Assembly: GCA_946479475.1 (NCBI GenBank)
Contig: CAMLGG010000043.1
Span: forward strand, 1-26,736
DNA from: an uncultured Ideonella sp.
GTDB lineage: Bacteria; Pseudomonadota; Gammaproteobacteria; Burkholderiales; Burkholderiaceae
Reading direction: 5' to 3'
DNA: 26,736 nucleotides
Shown here: positions 16,825-24,437 of the stretch, in pieces
How the letters are laid out: every line of letters begins with the position of its first letter
How positions within the stretch are numbered: position 1 is the stretch's first letter
The notes under the pieces: generated by a model
Told to the model about the DNA's origin: nothing
Databases searched by the model: none
Seen by the model: the letters and a program-made list of their open reading frames with translations, nothing else
Made by a program: the position numbers and the translations under genes

Positions 16825-16852
16825 GGCCGCCGAAAATCCGGCGCGAGCGGCC
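16825..16852 (+). terminator. Weak hairpin after the LOG-family gene
   Basis: 6-bp inverted repeat GGCCGC / GCGGCC with a 16-nt loop, 18 nt after the stop. No T-run follows. It may terminate transcription before the arginase gene, or may be chance in this GC-rich sequence. Confidence 0.25.
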
Positions 16853-16888
16853 TCGCAACGCATACTTCTCGGCCGGCAACCCCGGACA

Positions 16889-17815
16889 ATGCCCGCCATC
16901 ATGCTGAAGAAAGTCTCCCTCATCGGCGCGCCGACCGACATCGGCGCCGGAGCCCGCGGCGCCAGCATGGGCCCGGAAGCGCTGCGCGTCGCGAACATCG
17001 GCCCCATCCTCGAAAGCCACGGGCTGGAGGTGATAGACCGCGGCAACCTCAACGGCCCGCCGAATCCCTGGCAAGCCCCGGTGGAGGGCTACCGCCACCT
17101 GGACGAGGTGGTGACCTGGAACCGGCTGGTGCACGAGGCGGTGTACGCCGAGCTGGCCGGCGGCCGCATGCCCATCCTGCTCGGCGGCGACCACTGCCTG
17201 GGGCTGGGGTCGATCAGCGCCGTGGCCCGCCACTGCCGCGACGCCGGCAAGAAATTGCGAGTGCTGTGGCTGGATGCACACGCCGACTTCAACACCCACG
17301 AGCTCACCCCCAGCGGCAACATCCACGGCATGCCGGTCGCCTGCCTGTGCGGCTTCGGCCCGCAGGAGCTGATAGAGATCGGCGGCCATGTGCCGGCCAT
17401 CAACCCCAAGTGGATCCGCCAGATCGGCATCCGTTCGGTGGACGCGGGCGAGAAGAAGTTCGTCCACGAGGTCGGGCTGGAGGTGTTCGACATGCGCTAC
17501 ATCGACGAGATGGGCATGCGGCACACGATGGAGCTCGCGCTGGCGACGATGGACAGCAACACCCATCTGCACGTGAGCTTCGACGTCGACTTCCTCGATC
17601 CCGACGTCGCGCCCGGCGTGGGCACCACCGTCCCGGGCGGGCCCACCTACCGCGAGGCCCAGCTGTGCATGGAGATGATCGCCGACACGCGGCGCATGGC
17701 CAGCCTGGACGTGATGGAGCTCAACCCGGCGCTCGACGTGCGCAACAAGACGGCCACCATCGCGGTCGACCTGATCGAGAGCCTGTTCGGCAAGAGCACG
17801 CTGATGCGCAAGTGA
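16889..17815 (+). CDS. rocF: Arginase
   Basis: Encodes 308 residues. Hydrolyses L-arginine to L-ornithine and urea in the cytoplasm using a binuclear manganese centre. The ligand motifs are all present: GGDHC (99-103, His102), DAHAD (129-133, Asp129/His131/Asp133) and FDVDFLDP (231-238, Asp232/Asp234). SGNIHGMP at 142-149 matches the substrate-binding loop of arginases rather than agmatinases. Length is typical. The start is uncertain: the ATG at 16889 (MPAI) and the ATG at 16901 (MLKKVSLIGAP) both lack a clear Shine-Dalgarno site, and the second begins exactly at the fold. The gene stands alone; no ornithine-metabolism genes or regulator are adjacent. Confidence 0.93.
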   Translation: MPAIMLKKVSLIGAPTDIGAGARGASMGPEALRVANIGPILESHGLEVIDRGNLNGPPNPWQAPVEGYRHLDEVVTWNRLVHEAVYAELAGGRMPILLGGDHCLGLGSISAVARHCRDAGKKLRVLWLDAHADFNTHELTPSGNIHGMPVACLCGFGPQELIEIGGHVPAINPKWIRQIGIRSVDAGEKKFVHEVGLEVFDMRYIDEMGMRHTMELALATMDSNTHLHVSFDVDFLDPDVAPGVGTTVPGGPTYREAQLCMEMIADTRRMASLDVMELNPALDVRNKTATIAVDLIESLFGKSTLMRK

Positions 17816-17818
17816 GCG

Positions 17819-17835
17819 CGCCCCGGGATGGGGCG
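17819..17835 (+). terminator. Hairpin just after arginase
   Basis: Perfect 6-bp inverted repeat CGCCCC / GGGGCG with a 5-nt loop, beginning 4 nt after the arginase stop. It is well placed for termination but is followed by an A-rich rather than T-rich stretch. Confidence 0.4.
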
Positions 17836-17869
17836 GGCCCGAAACAAAACTTGACGTAACAGGTCCTCA

Positions 17870-17885
17870 CCACGGAGCACCGTGG
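17870..17885 (+). repeat. Small hairpin in the arginase-esterase gap
   Basis: CCACGG / CCGTGG with a 4-nt loop, in the 136-nt gap before the lipoprotein esterase. A TTGACG -35-like hexamer lies just upstream (17851-17856), but no acceptable -10 box follows. The role may be regulatory, terminating or none. Confidence 0.3.
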
Positions 17886-17951
17886 CGCGGGCGCGAGCGT
17901 TGCTCGGGATGGCGAGAATGTCGCCTGCTTCGAATCACCTCTGATCTGCCC

Positions 17952-18923
17952 ATGCGCACACTCGTCTCGATCCTCGCCTTCTCGGTGCTCGGCCTGCTGT
18001 CCGCCTGCGGAGGCGGCGGAGGCGGCGGTGGAGCGCAATCCGCCGGCGACTATTTCCAGTCGGCGGTCTATGCGGCCACCCAGGTCAAGACCTACGACAC
18101 CGTCGAGTACTCGCGCCGCCCCAACGCCAACGGCGAGCAGTACACCTCGGACTCGCGCAAGGCGAGCGAGGTCGGAACGGACGAGCTCACGCTGACGATG
18201 AACGTCTGGGTACCGCCCAACGCCACCAGCGTCACGCCGATGCCGCTGGTCGTCTTCATCCACGGCGGCGGCTACAACGGTGGCGACAAGGACGAGGACT
18301 ACATCGTCGGCGACGCCGTGAGCTACGCCCGCTCGGGCTTCGTGACCGCGTCGATCAACTACCGGCTCACGCCCGACAACACGACGAGTGCCCAGCGCCG
18401 CCAGACCGCGATCGTCCAGGCGGCCGAGGACGCGATGGACGCCATCCGCTACCTCAAGAAGAACGCGTCCACCTACCACATCGACGCCTCGCGCATTGCC
18501 ATCGTCGGCACCTCCGCCGGCGGCGGCCTGGCCCTCACGATCGCGGTGGACGCCGACACGCTGGGCGGCACTTCGCCTTACCCGGCCTACGCCGGCATCT
18601 CCGCCAAGGTGCAGGCCGTCGTGACGACCGGTGCCACGCTCATCGACCAGTACGTGGACACCAGCGACCTTCTCACCTACGAGGCCGGGGATGCCCCGGT
18701 GCTGCTGTTCCATGCCAATCCGACGGACAGCACCACCGGAGCGACGTGGAGCGGCAACGTGCTCCCCACCTGCGCCAAGATCAAGGCCGGCGGCAGCGGA
18801 AACAGTTGCACGACCGTCGCCCAGCCCAACATGACGCACACCGTGTCGATGAACCTGTTCGACAAGTGGTGGAGCACCATCCAGCCCTTCCTCTGGAACG
18901 AGCTGCTGCTGGCCAACCTTTGA
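17952..18923 (+). CDS. Lipoprotein alpha/beta-hydrolase (esterase/lipase, HSL-like)
   Basis: Encodes 323 residues. Begins with a lipoprotein signal peptide (MRTLVSILAFSVLGLLSAC); the lipobox is LSAC with Cys at 19, followed by eight glycines that act as a flexible tether. The hydrolase fold shows an oxyanion-hole motif HGGGYNGG (His104), the nucleophile elbow GTSAGG (Ser188) and a likely catalytic His296 in MTHTVS. The acid is probably an Asp in the stretch before it (about residue 257). The HGGG motif places it with carboxylesterases of the hormone-sensitive-lipase/BD-FAE type. Substrate unknown; likely an envelope-facing carboxyl ester hydrolase. Lipidation predicts attachment to the outer membrane. 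The solute-binding protein gene follows after 34 nt. Confidence 0.88.
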   Translation: MRTLVSILAFSVLGLLSACGGGGGGGGAQSAGDYFQSAVYAATQVKTYDTVEYSRRPNANGEQYTSDSRKASEVGTDELTLTMNVWVPPNATSVTPMPLVVFIHGGGYNGGDKDEDYIVGDAVSYARSGFVTASINYRLTPDNTTSAQRRQTAIVQAAEDAMDAIRYLKKNASTYHIDASRIAIVGTSAGGGLALTIAVDADTLGGTSPYPAYAGISAKVQAVVTTGATLIDQYVDTSDLLTYEAGDAPVLLFHANPTDSTTGATWSGNVLPTCAKIKAGGSGNSCTTVAQPNMTHTVSMNLFDKWWSTIQPFLWNELLLANL

Positions 18924-18934
18924 CAGGCCAGGCG

Positions 18935-18957
18935 CGCGGCCCCGACACTGGGCCGCG
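18935..18957 (+). repeat. Hairpin abutting the start codon of the solute-binding protein gene
   Basis: Perfect 8-bp inverted repeat CGCGGCCC / GGGCCGCG with a 7-nt loop. The right arm ends at the base immediately before the ATG at 18958, occupying the place where a Shine-Dalgarno sequence would be. It lies 11 nt after the esterase stop, so it could terminate that transcript or limit translation of the next gene. Confidence 0.55.
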
Positions 18958-20565
18958 ATGCTGCTGCCCATCATCCCCCGTCGGGCGCGCGGCCGGCGTG
19001 GCCCGGCCGCTCGCGCCTTCATCGCCGCCAGCCTGGCCCTCGCCTCCTGGCAGGCCGATGCGGCCATGCTGCGCATCGCCAGCGGCTTCGACCCGCAGAC
19101 GATGGACCCGCATGGCCTCGCGCTGCTCTATCACTCGCGGGTGGTCTACCAGGTCTACGAATCGCTGGTCGGCCGCGACGCGAACTTCAAGCTCGAGCCG
19201 GCCCTCGCGCTGAGCTGGAGCCAGCCGAGCCCGACCACCTGGCGCTTCAAGCTGCGCGCTGGCGTCAGGTTCCACGACGGCACGCCCTTCACGGCGGACG
19301 ACGTGGTGTTCTCGGTCGAGCGGGCACTCGCCCCGCCCTCGCTGCGCGGCTTCCAGCTGCAGGGTGTCACCGGTGCCAGGGCCGTCGATCCGCTGACGGT
19401 CGACCTGCTGCTGGCAGCACCCGACCCGGTGCTGCCCGAGAAGCTGCAGTACTGGACCATCATGAGCCGCGCCTGGGCCGTCAAGCATGGTGTCGAGAAG
19501 GCGCAGGATTTCGCCGGCAAGCAGGAGACGTACGCGGTGCGGCATGCCAACGGCACGGGCCCGTACCGCCTGGAGTCCTACGAGCCCGACGTCAAGGCGG
19601 TGCTCAAGGCCAACCCCGACTGGTGGGGCCGCGCCGACAAGCGCAACGGCAACGTCGACGAGGCGGTCTTCGTGCCCATCCTCTCCGATGCCACGCGCCT
19701 GGCGGCGCTCGCCTCGGGCGAGGTCGACCTGGTGCTCGACCCGCCGTTCCAGGACGTGGAGCGCCTGAAGCGCGACCCCCGCCTGAAGCTCACCCAGGTC
19801 ACCGACTTCGGCGAGCAGTACCTGGCCTTCGACCAGCACAGCGAGGTGCTGGAGGGCAGCGGGTTGAAGGCGAACCCGTTCAAGGACCGGCGGGTGCGCC
19901 GCGCCGTCTACCAGGCGATCAACGTGGACCTCATCGTCGGCAAGGTCCTGAAGGGCCAGGCCTCGCCGACCGGGGCCTTCCTCTCGCCGCTGATCGACGG
20001 CTCTCCCGCCGAACTGGACAAGCGCCTGGCCTACGACCCGGCGAAGGCCCGCGCCCTGCTGGCCGAGGCGGGCTACCCGAAGGGCTTCGACGTGACCCTC
20101 GACTGCGTGAACATCGCCTACCGCGAGAATGTCTGCCAGGCCGCCGCGGCGATGCTCGCGCAGGTCGGGATCCGCACGCGGCTGCGCTCCTCGCCGACGA
20201 GCCTGTTCTTCCCCAAGCTCAGCCAGGCCAGTGCGGCCTTCGCCGAATTCGGCTTCACGCCACAGCCCGATGCCTGGTCGACCCTCAACGCGCTCTTCCG
20301 CAGCCGCGGCGCGGGCAATCTCGGCACCTTCAATGCCGGCGGCTACTCCAACCCGCAGCTCGACGCGCTGATCGACGCGATCCGCAGCGAGCCCGACCTC
20401 ACGCGCCGGCGCGCGCGCATCGGCGAGGCCCTGCGGCTGATCGCCGAGGAGCTGCCGGTCGTGCCGCTGTACCGCCGCAAGCTGACCTGGGCCATGTCCG
20501 GCCAGGTCGACCTCGTGCAGTGGAGCAACGACACGGTCGAGCTGCGCTGGGTGAGGATGCGCTGA
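18958..20565 (+). CDS. ABC transporter periplasmic solute-binding protein, family 5
   Basis: Encodes 535 residues. Captures a peptide, nickel, opine or similar ligand in the periplasm for an ABC importer. The N-terminus is a cleavable signal peptide: Arg-rich start, hydrophobic AFIAASLALASW, predicted cleavage after ADA at 35. The mature part opens LRIASGFDPQTMDPHG and contains the family hallmark LRAGVRFHDGTPFTADDVVFS, split here as RAGVRFHDGTPF and ADDVVFSVERAL. Later family features include GTGPYRLESYEP and VRRAVYQAINVD. Length is normal. No permease or ATPase genes are nearby, so it is an orphan and its partner is elsewhere. No Shine-Dalgarno site is visible; a hairpin touches the ATG. 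Ligand cannot be predicted. Confidence 0.92.
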   Translation: MLLPIIPRRARGRRGPAARAFIAASLALASWQADAAMLRIASGFDPQTMDPHGLALLYHSRVVYQVYESLVGRDANFKLEPALALSWSQPSPTTWRFKLRAGVRFHDGTPFTADDVVFSVERALAPPSLRGFQLQGVTGARAVDPLTVDLLLAAPDPVLPEKLQYWTIMSRAWAVKHGVEKAQDFAGKQETYAVRHANGTGPYRLESYEPDVKAVLKANPDWWGRADKRNGNVDEAVFVPILSDATRLAALASGEVDLVLDPPFQDVERLKRDPRLKLTQVTDFGEQYLAFDQHSEVLEGSGLKANPFKDRRVRRAVYQAINVDLIVGKVLKGQASPTGAFLSPLIDGSPAELDKRLAYDPAKARALLAEAGYPKGFDVTLDCVNIAYRENVCQAAAAMLAQVGIRTRLRSSPTSLFFPKLSQASAAFAEFGFTPQPDAWSTLNALFRSRGAGNLGTFNAGGYSNPQLDALIDAIRSEPDLTRRRARIGEALRLIAEELPVVPLYRRKLTWAMSGQVDLVQWSNDTVELRWVRMR

Positions 20566-20967
20566 TCAGAACCCGCTGAACAGGAAGTGGACCAGCAGCC
20601 AGACGAACAGGCCCAGCATCAGGGCCCAGACCAGCACGATCAGCAGCGCGCCCCACCACAGGTTCGGCAGCTTGTCCGCATGGACCTCGGCCTCGCGCAG
20701 GCAGGCTTCCCAGACCGGCTTGGGAACGAGCTTGACCACCAGCGTCACGCCCAGCGGGATGAGGATGATGTCGTCGAGCTGGCCGAGCAGCGGGATGAAG
20801 TCGGGGATGAGGTCGATGGGACTCAAGGCGTAGGCCAGGACGCCCCAGGCGAGCCACTTGGCGCCGCGCGGAGCCTCGGGATGCCGCGTGAGCTTCCACA
20901 GCGCGATGAGATAGGTCGCCAGCCGGTTGGTGCCGGTGATCCGCCAGGCCTTGCCGAAGAGACTCAT
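20566..20967 (-). CDS. DUF1232 (YkvA-type) membrane protein
   Basis: Encodes 133 residues. Contains the DUF1232 signature SPIDLIPDFIP (residues 49-59) followed by LLGQLDD. A hydrophobic segment precedes it (about 38-48) and a strong C-terminal transmembrane helix covers about 105-130. Biochemical role of the family is unknown. The ATG overlaps the helicase stop as ATGA, so it is the last gene of the three-gene leftward operon and probably translated by coupling; no good Shine-Dalgarno site is visible. Its stop codon directly abuts the stop of the convergent solute-binding protein gene, leaving no intergenic base. Confidence 0.9.
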   Translation of the reverse strand: MSLFGKAWRITGTNRLATYLIALWKLTRHPEAPRGAKWLAWGVLAYALSPIDLIPDFIPLLGQLDDIILIPLGVTLVVKLVPKPVWEACLREAEVHADKLPNLWWGALLIVLVWALMLGLFVWLLVHFLFSGF

Positions 20968-23468
20968 GAGGCGGGATTGTAGGAACGCGGCCCGCGCCGG
21001 CGCTCGTCTTCCGGCGCCGCCAGCCGGCGCTCGGCCTCGGCCAGCATGCGCTCCAGGCGGTCCTTCAGCTTCTCGTTGCTCAGGCGCTCGCGCAGCCGCT
21101 CGACCATCAGCGGCAGCGAGAAGGGGCTGGGGGCGCGCAGCTCGACCCAGCGGATCGCGCGGTCCGACATGTCCTGCAGCACGCCGCGCAGCCGGCCGAT
21201 CTCCAGCTCCTGCGAAAGCGCCTCCTGCTCGGCCTGGCCCAGCAGCCTGTTGCCGGCGTCGTACTTGCGGAACACCTCGTAGAACAGGGACGACGAGGCC
21301 TGCAACTGGCGCAGGCCCTTGTTCGCGCCGGGGTAGCCGGTGAACACCAGGCCCGCCACGCGCGCGATCTCGCGGAAACGCCGCTGCGCCAGCTCGCGGG
21401 CGTTGAGGCTGGCCAGCACGTCTTCCAGCAGGTGCTCCGGGGTGAATGCCCGGCCTTGCTCCAGCGCTTCGGTCGTGATCGGCTTGGCCCCGAGGAGCTC
21501 GAAGCCGAGGTCGTTGAAGGCCAGCGAGTAGGTGTTCGGCTCTTCACGCGCCAGGCGCCAGGCCAGCAGCCCGGCCAGGCCCAGGTGAACATTGCGGCCG
21601 GCGAAGGGGTAGACGAAGAGGTGGTGGCCTTCGCGCGAGCGGTAGCGCTCGACGAGCAGGCGGCCGGGCTCGGGCAGGCGCGAGAGCCGCCGCTGCGCAT
21701 CCAGCATGGGGCCGGCCGCGCGCAGCTCTGGGCTGTCGAGCACCAGGCCCTCGCCGCTGCCCGCCCGCTCCAGCACCGTGCGCACCGCGTCGCCCATCTC
21801 GCTGGAAAACGCCATGCGCGCCCCGTTCCACACCGCCACGCGTCCCTTGGGCCGAGGGGCTGTCCGCACGAACGCCGTCATCTCCTTCGTCCGCACGTAC
21901 TCGAGCACGCGGCCGGCGAAGACGAAGCAGTCGCCGGGCGACATGCGCGAGATGAAGCTCTCTTCGATGGTGCCCAGCGTTCCGCCGGACAGCCACGCGA
22001 CCTTCATCGCGGTGTCGCCGACGATGGTGCCGACCTGCAGCCGATGGCGCGTCGCGATGCCGCGGTCGGGCACCCGGTACATCTTCTCCTCCTCGACCCA
22101 GCGCACGCGGTGGTACTCGGGGTAGGCCGCGAGGCTCGTCCCGCCACGCTCGACGAAGGCGAGCGCCCAGTCGAACTCTTCGCGCGTGAGGCCGCGGTAG
22201 GCGAAGGCGCGACGCACCTCTTCGAACATCTCGTCGGCGGTGAAGCCGCCACCGAGCGCCACCGTGACGAGGTGCTGCACCAGCACGTCCAGCGGCTTGT
22301 CGGGCGAGCGCCTCTGCTCGACGCGCCCGCTGGCCGCGGCCTCGCGCGCAGCGGCCGCCTCGACCAGCTCCAGCGTGTGGGTGGGCACCACCGTCACGCG
22401 GCTCGGCCGCCCGGGCGCATGGCCCGAGCGGCCGGCGCGCTGCAGCAGCCGCGCGATGCCCTTGGCCGAGCCGATCTGCAGCACGCGCTCGACGGGCAGG
22501 AAATCCACGCCCAGGTCCAGCGACGAAGTGGCCACCACGGCCCTGAGCGTCCCGTTCTTCAGGCCCATCTCGACCCACTCGCGCACCTCCTTGTCGAGCG
22601 AGCCGTGGTGCAGCGCGATCTGGCCGGCCCAGTCCGGCCTGGCCGCCAGCAGCAGCTGGTACCAGATCTCGGCCTGCGAGCGCACGTTGGTGAAGATCAG
22701 CGTGGTGCCTGCGCTGGACTCGATCTCGCGCACCACCGCGGGCTGCATCTGCGCGCCCAGGTGCCCGCCCCAGGTGAAGCGGCCGGGCTCGTCGGGCAGC
22801 AGGGTGTCGATGGTCAGCGTCTTGTCGACGCGGCCCTGCACCAGCCGGCCGCGTCCAAGCTCCTCGTGGCCCAGCAGCGTCGCCATCGCCTCGCCCAGGT
22901 TGCCCAGCGTGGCCGACAGGCCCCAGACGGCCAGGCCAGAGCACCACAGCGACAGGCGAGCCAGCGCGAGCTGCACCTGAACGCCGCGCTTGCTGCCGAT
23001 GAGTTCGTGCCATTCGTCGACGATCACGGTCCGCACATGCTGGAGCTCGTCGCGCGCGTTCGGCCGGGTGAGCATCAGGCTCAGCGACTCGGGCGTGGTG
23101 ACGAGCACCGTGGGCCAGCGCTTGTCCTGCCTTGCGCGCTCGGCCGACGGCGTGTCGCCACTGCGCAGGCCCAGCGTGGCCGTGGGGGACAGCTCGGCCA
23201 ACGGGGATTGCAGGGCGCGCAAGGTGTCGGCGGCCAGGGCGCGCATCGGGGTGATCCAGAGCACCGACAAGGGCGGCGCGGCGCGAGGCGAAGCCGCGAT
23301 GCGCCCGATCGCGCCGAAACCCACCGCGTAGGTCTTGCCGGCACCGGTGTTCGCGTGCAGCAGGCCGCTCTCGCCCCGCTCCATCGCGGCCCAGACCTCG
23401 CGCTGAAAGGCGAAGGGCTGCCAGCCGCGGCGGGCGAACCAGGCGTCGGCTTGCGCTTGGCTGCCCAT
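20964..23468 (-). CDS. Ligase-associated DEXH-box helicase (Lhr-like)
   Basis: Encodes 834 residues. A superfamily 2 DNA helicase of the ligase-associated DNA damage response type, related to Lhr. Walker A is TGAGKT (41-46), the DExH box is DEWH (151-154), motif III is SAT (185-187) and motif VI is QRAGRSGH (343-350). The rest covers the winged-helix and Lhr-type C-terminal domains (for example FISRMSPGDCFVFAGRVLE). Length is normal for the family. The ATG at 23468 shares one base with the upstream stop (TGATG) and begins MGSQAQADAWFARRGW; the same frame stays open further upstream, but that stretch overlaps the DUF429 gene and is shadow. Usual partners (ATP-dependent ligase, exonuclease, PdeM phosphoesterase) are absent from the window. 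Confidence 0.93.
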   Translation of the reverse strand: MGSQAQADAWFARRGWQPFAFQREVWAAMERGESGLLHANTGAGKTYAVGFGAIGRIAASPRAAPPLSVLWITPMRALAADTLRALQSPLAELSPTATLGLRSGDTPSAERARQDKRWPTVLVTTPESLSLMLTRPNARDELQHVRTVIVDEWHELIGSKRGVQVQLALARLSLWCSGLAVWGLSATLGNLGEAMATLLGHEELGRGRLVQGRVDKTLTIDTLLPDEPGRFTWGGHLGAQMQPAVVREIESSAGTTLIFTNVRSQAEIWYQLLLAARPDWAGQIALHHGSLDKEVREWVEMGLKNGTLRAVVATSSLDLGVDFLPVERVLQIGSAKGIARLLQRAGRSGHAPGRPSRVTVVPTHTLELVEAAAAREAAASGRVEQRRSPDKPLDVLVQHLVTVALGGGFTADEMFEEVRRAFAYRGLTREEFDWALAFVERGGTSLAAYPEYHRVRWVEEEKMYRVPDRGIATRHRLQVGTIVGDTAMKVAWLSGGTLGTIEESFISRMSPGDCFVFAGRVLEYVRTKEMTAFVRTAPRPKGRVAVWNGARMAFSSEMGDAVRTVLERAGSGEGLVLDSPELRAAGPMLDAQRRLSRLPEPGRLLVERYRSREGHHLFVYPFAGRNVHLGLAGLLAWRLAREEPNTYSLAFNDLGFELLGAKPITTEALEQGRAFTPEHLLEDVLASLNARELAQRRFREIARVAGLVFTGYPGANKGLRQLQASSSLFYEVFRKYDAGNRLLGQAEQEALSQELEIGRLRGVLQDMSDRAIRWVELRAPSPFSLPLMVERLRERLSNEKLKDRLERMLAEAERRLAAPEDERRRGPRSYNPAS

Positions 23469-24313
23469 CACGTCTGCGCCGGAAGCGCGCTCACGATCCA
23501 GCCCTCCAGCGGATCCAGGACGGCGGGCAGGCCCCAGCCCGGCTGGCCGCCGGCCCATCCGGCCTGCATCAGGCAGAGCACCGCATCCAGCGAATCGCCG
23601 GTGGCATCGGCCACCAGGGCATCCCGTTGCGCGTGCGTCAGTTTCAACCGCACGCCGAGCCGGGTGCGCCCCTGCTCCAGGGCTTCGACGAGGTCCTTGC
23701 GCGCGATGAGCCGCTCGGGCGTCTGGCGGGCCTTGTCGTCGCTCTTGTACGAGCGGGTGCCGATGAGCTCGCGGGCCAGCAGGCCGGGGTAGGCCTCCAG
23801 CGCGACGCGGCTCTCGTCGCCGGCATGGACGCTGGGCAGGTGCACGCCCGCCTCCACGAGGCGAGGCACGCCGGCGTGCAGCATGAATGCCACCGGCGGG
23901 TTGACCCACTTCATGCTGGGCGACGAGCCCGCCGGCGCATCGCAGGCCCGGTGCGCGAACTTCGAGCCCACGGGCCGCCCGGCGCAGAAGGCCGCGAAGG
24001 TTTCGCGGATCTCGGCGCGGCTCAGGCCCGCGTAGTGCCGCATCAACGCCGCCCATTCGGTAGGCCAGCCGAGATGCTCGACCAGCTCGCGCGGCAGGCC
24101 GAAGGGCATGTCGAAGCCGCCCACCCACGGGCCCGGCGTGGCCAGCAGCGTGGAGAAGGCCTCGAGCGTCGGCAGCGCCTGCAGGCTGTCCAGCCGCAGC
24201 ACCGCGCCCGAGCGCCTGCCCCAGGCAGCGACGATGGGCTTGGCCGCGCGGGGTGCGCTGGAGAAATCGACCCCCAGCAGGCGGGTCGCGGCGAGGTCGT
24301 GGATGGTGCTCAT
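23468..24313 (-). CDS. DUF429 family predicted RNase H-fold nuclease
   Basis: Encodes 281 residues. DUF429 proteins are predicted RNase H-like nucleases; activity is not well established. The family pattern is visible: an opening strand with an acidic residue, LLGVDFSSAP (Asp16), then GGFDMPFGLP near 65-74, then EAYPGLLAREL near 173, and an acidic helix DATGDSLDAVLCLMQA near 238-253. These acidic positions would form the metal site. No signal peptide. The ATG at 24313 has a G-rich upstream stretch close to it. It is first in the three-gene operon; its stop overlaps the helicase start as TGATG, suggesting a working partnership with the helicase. Confidence 0.8.
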   Translation of the reverse strand: MSTIHDLAATRLLGVDFSSAPRAAKPIVAAWGRRSGAVLRLDSLQALPTLEAFSTLLATPGPWVGGFDMPFGLPRELVEHLGWPTEWAALMRHYAGLSRAEIRETFAAFCAGRPVGSKFAHRACDAPAGSSPSMKWVNPPVAFMLHAGVPRLVEAGVHLPSVHAGDESRVALEAYPGLLARELIGTRSYKSDDKARQTPERLIARKDLVEALEQGRTRLGVRLKLTHAQRDALVADATGDSLDAVLCLMQAGWAGGQPGWGLPAVLDPLEGWIVSALPAQT

Positions 24314-24352
24314 CGCCCCCTCATTCTGGGGGAGGGTCTCCCTAGCCCGTGT

Positions 24353-24413
24353 GGGTGACGGTCCCGCGCCGACCCCCGAGGATGGCGGGCCGGTCGAATC
24401 CCGGCCGTCACCC
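24353..24413. repeat. Inverted repeat in the divergent DUF429/GloVer gap
   Basis: Outer arms GGGTGACGG (24353-24361) and CCGTCACCC (24405-24413) are a perfect 9-bp inverted repeat with a 43-nt gap. An inner hairpin GGCCGG / CCGGCC (24388-24406, 7-nt loop) overlaps the right outer arm by two bases, so the two structures would compete. A third small hairpin, GGGAG / CTCCC, lies at 24330-24342. The region separates two divergent genes and may hold an operator or leader structure. Confidence 0.5.
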
Positions 24414-24423
24414 AGTCAACCCC

Positions 24424-24429
24424 AAGGAG
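24424..24429 (+). promoter_or_regulatory. Shine-Dalgarno fixing the GloVer-repeat gene start
   Basis: AAGGAG with an 8-nt spacer to the ATG at 24438. This is the best ribosome-binding site on the plus strand of the window and rules out the upstream in-frame extension that overlaps the DUF429 gene. Confidence 0.8.
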
Positions 24430-24437
24430 CCCGGCCC

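Noticed and set aside
15656..17572. 638-codon minus-strand frame opposite the LOG and arginase genes
   Set aside because: Both plus-strand genes have intact family motifs; the frame spans their boundary, as expected of a shadow.
17851..17879. TTGACG as a sigma-70 promoter for the lipoprotein esterase
   Set aside because: No acceptable -10 hexamer lies 16-18 nt downstream; the stretch there is a GC-rich hairpin.
18003..18032. Glycine-codon tract in the lipoprotein esterase as a phase-variable repeat
   Set aside because: The codons are mixed GGA/GGC/GGT rather than a pure simple repeat, and polyglycine after a lipobox Cys is common in this group.
23469..24128. 220-codon upstream extension of the helicase
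   Set aside because: It overlaps the DUF429 gene in another frame and lacks helicase family sequence; the ATG at 23468 gives the normal family length.
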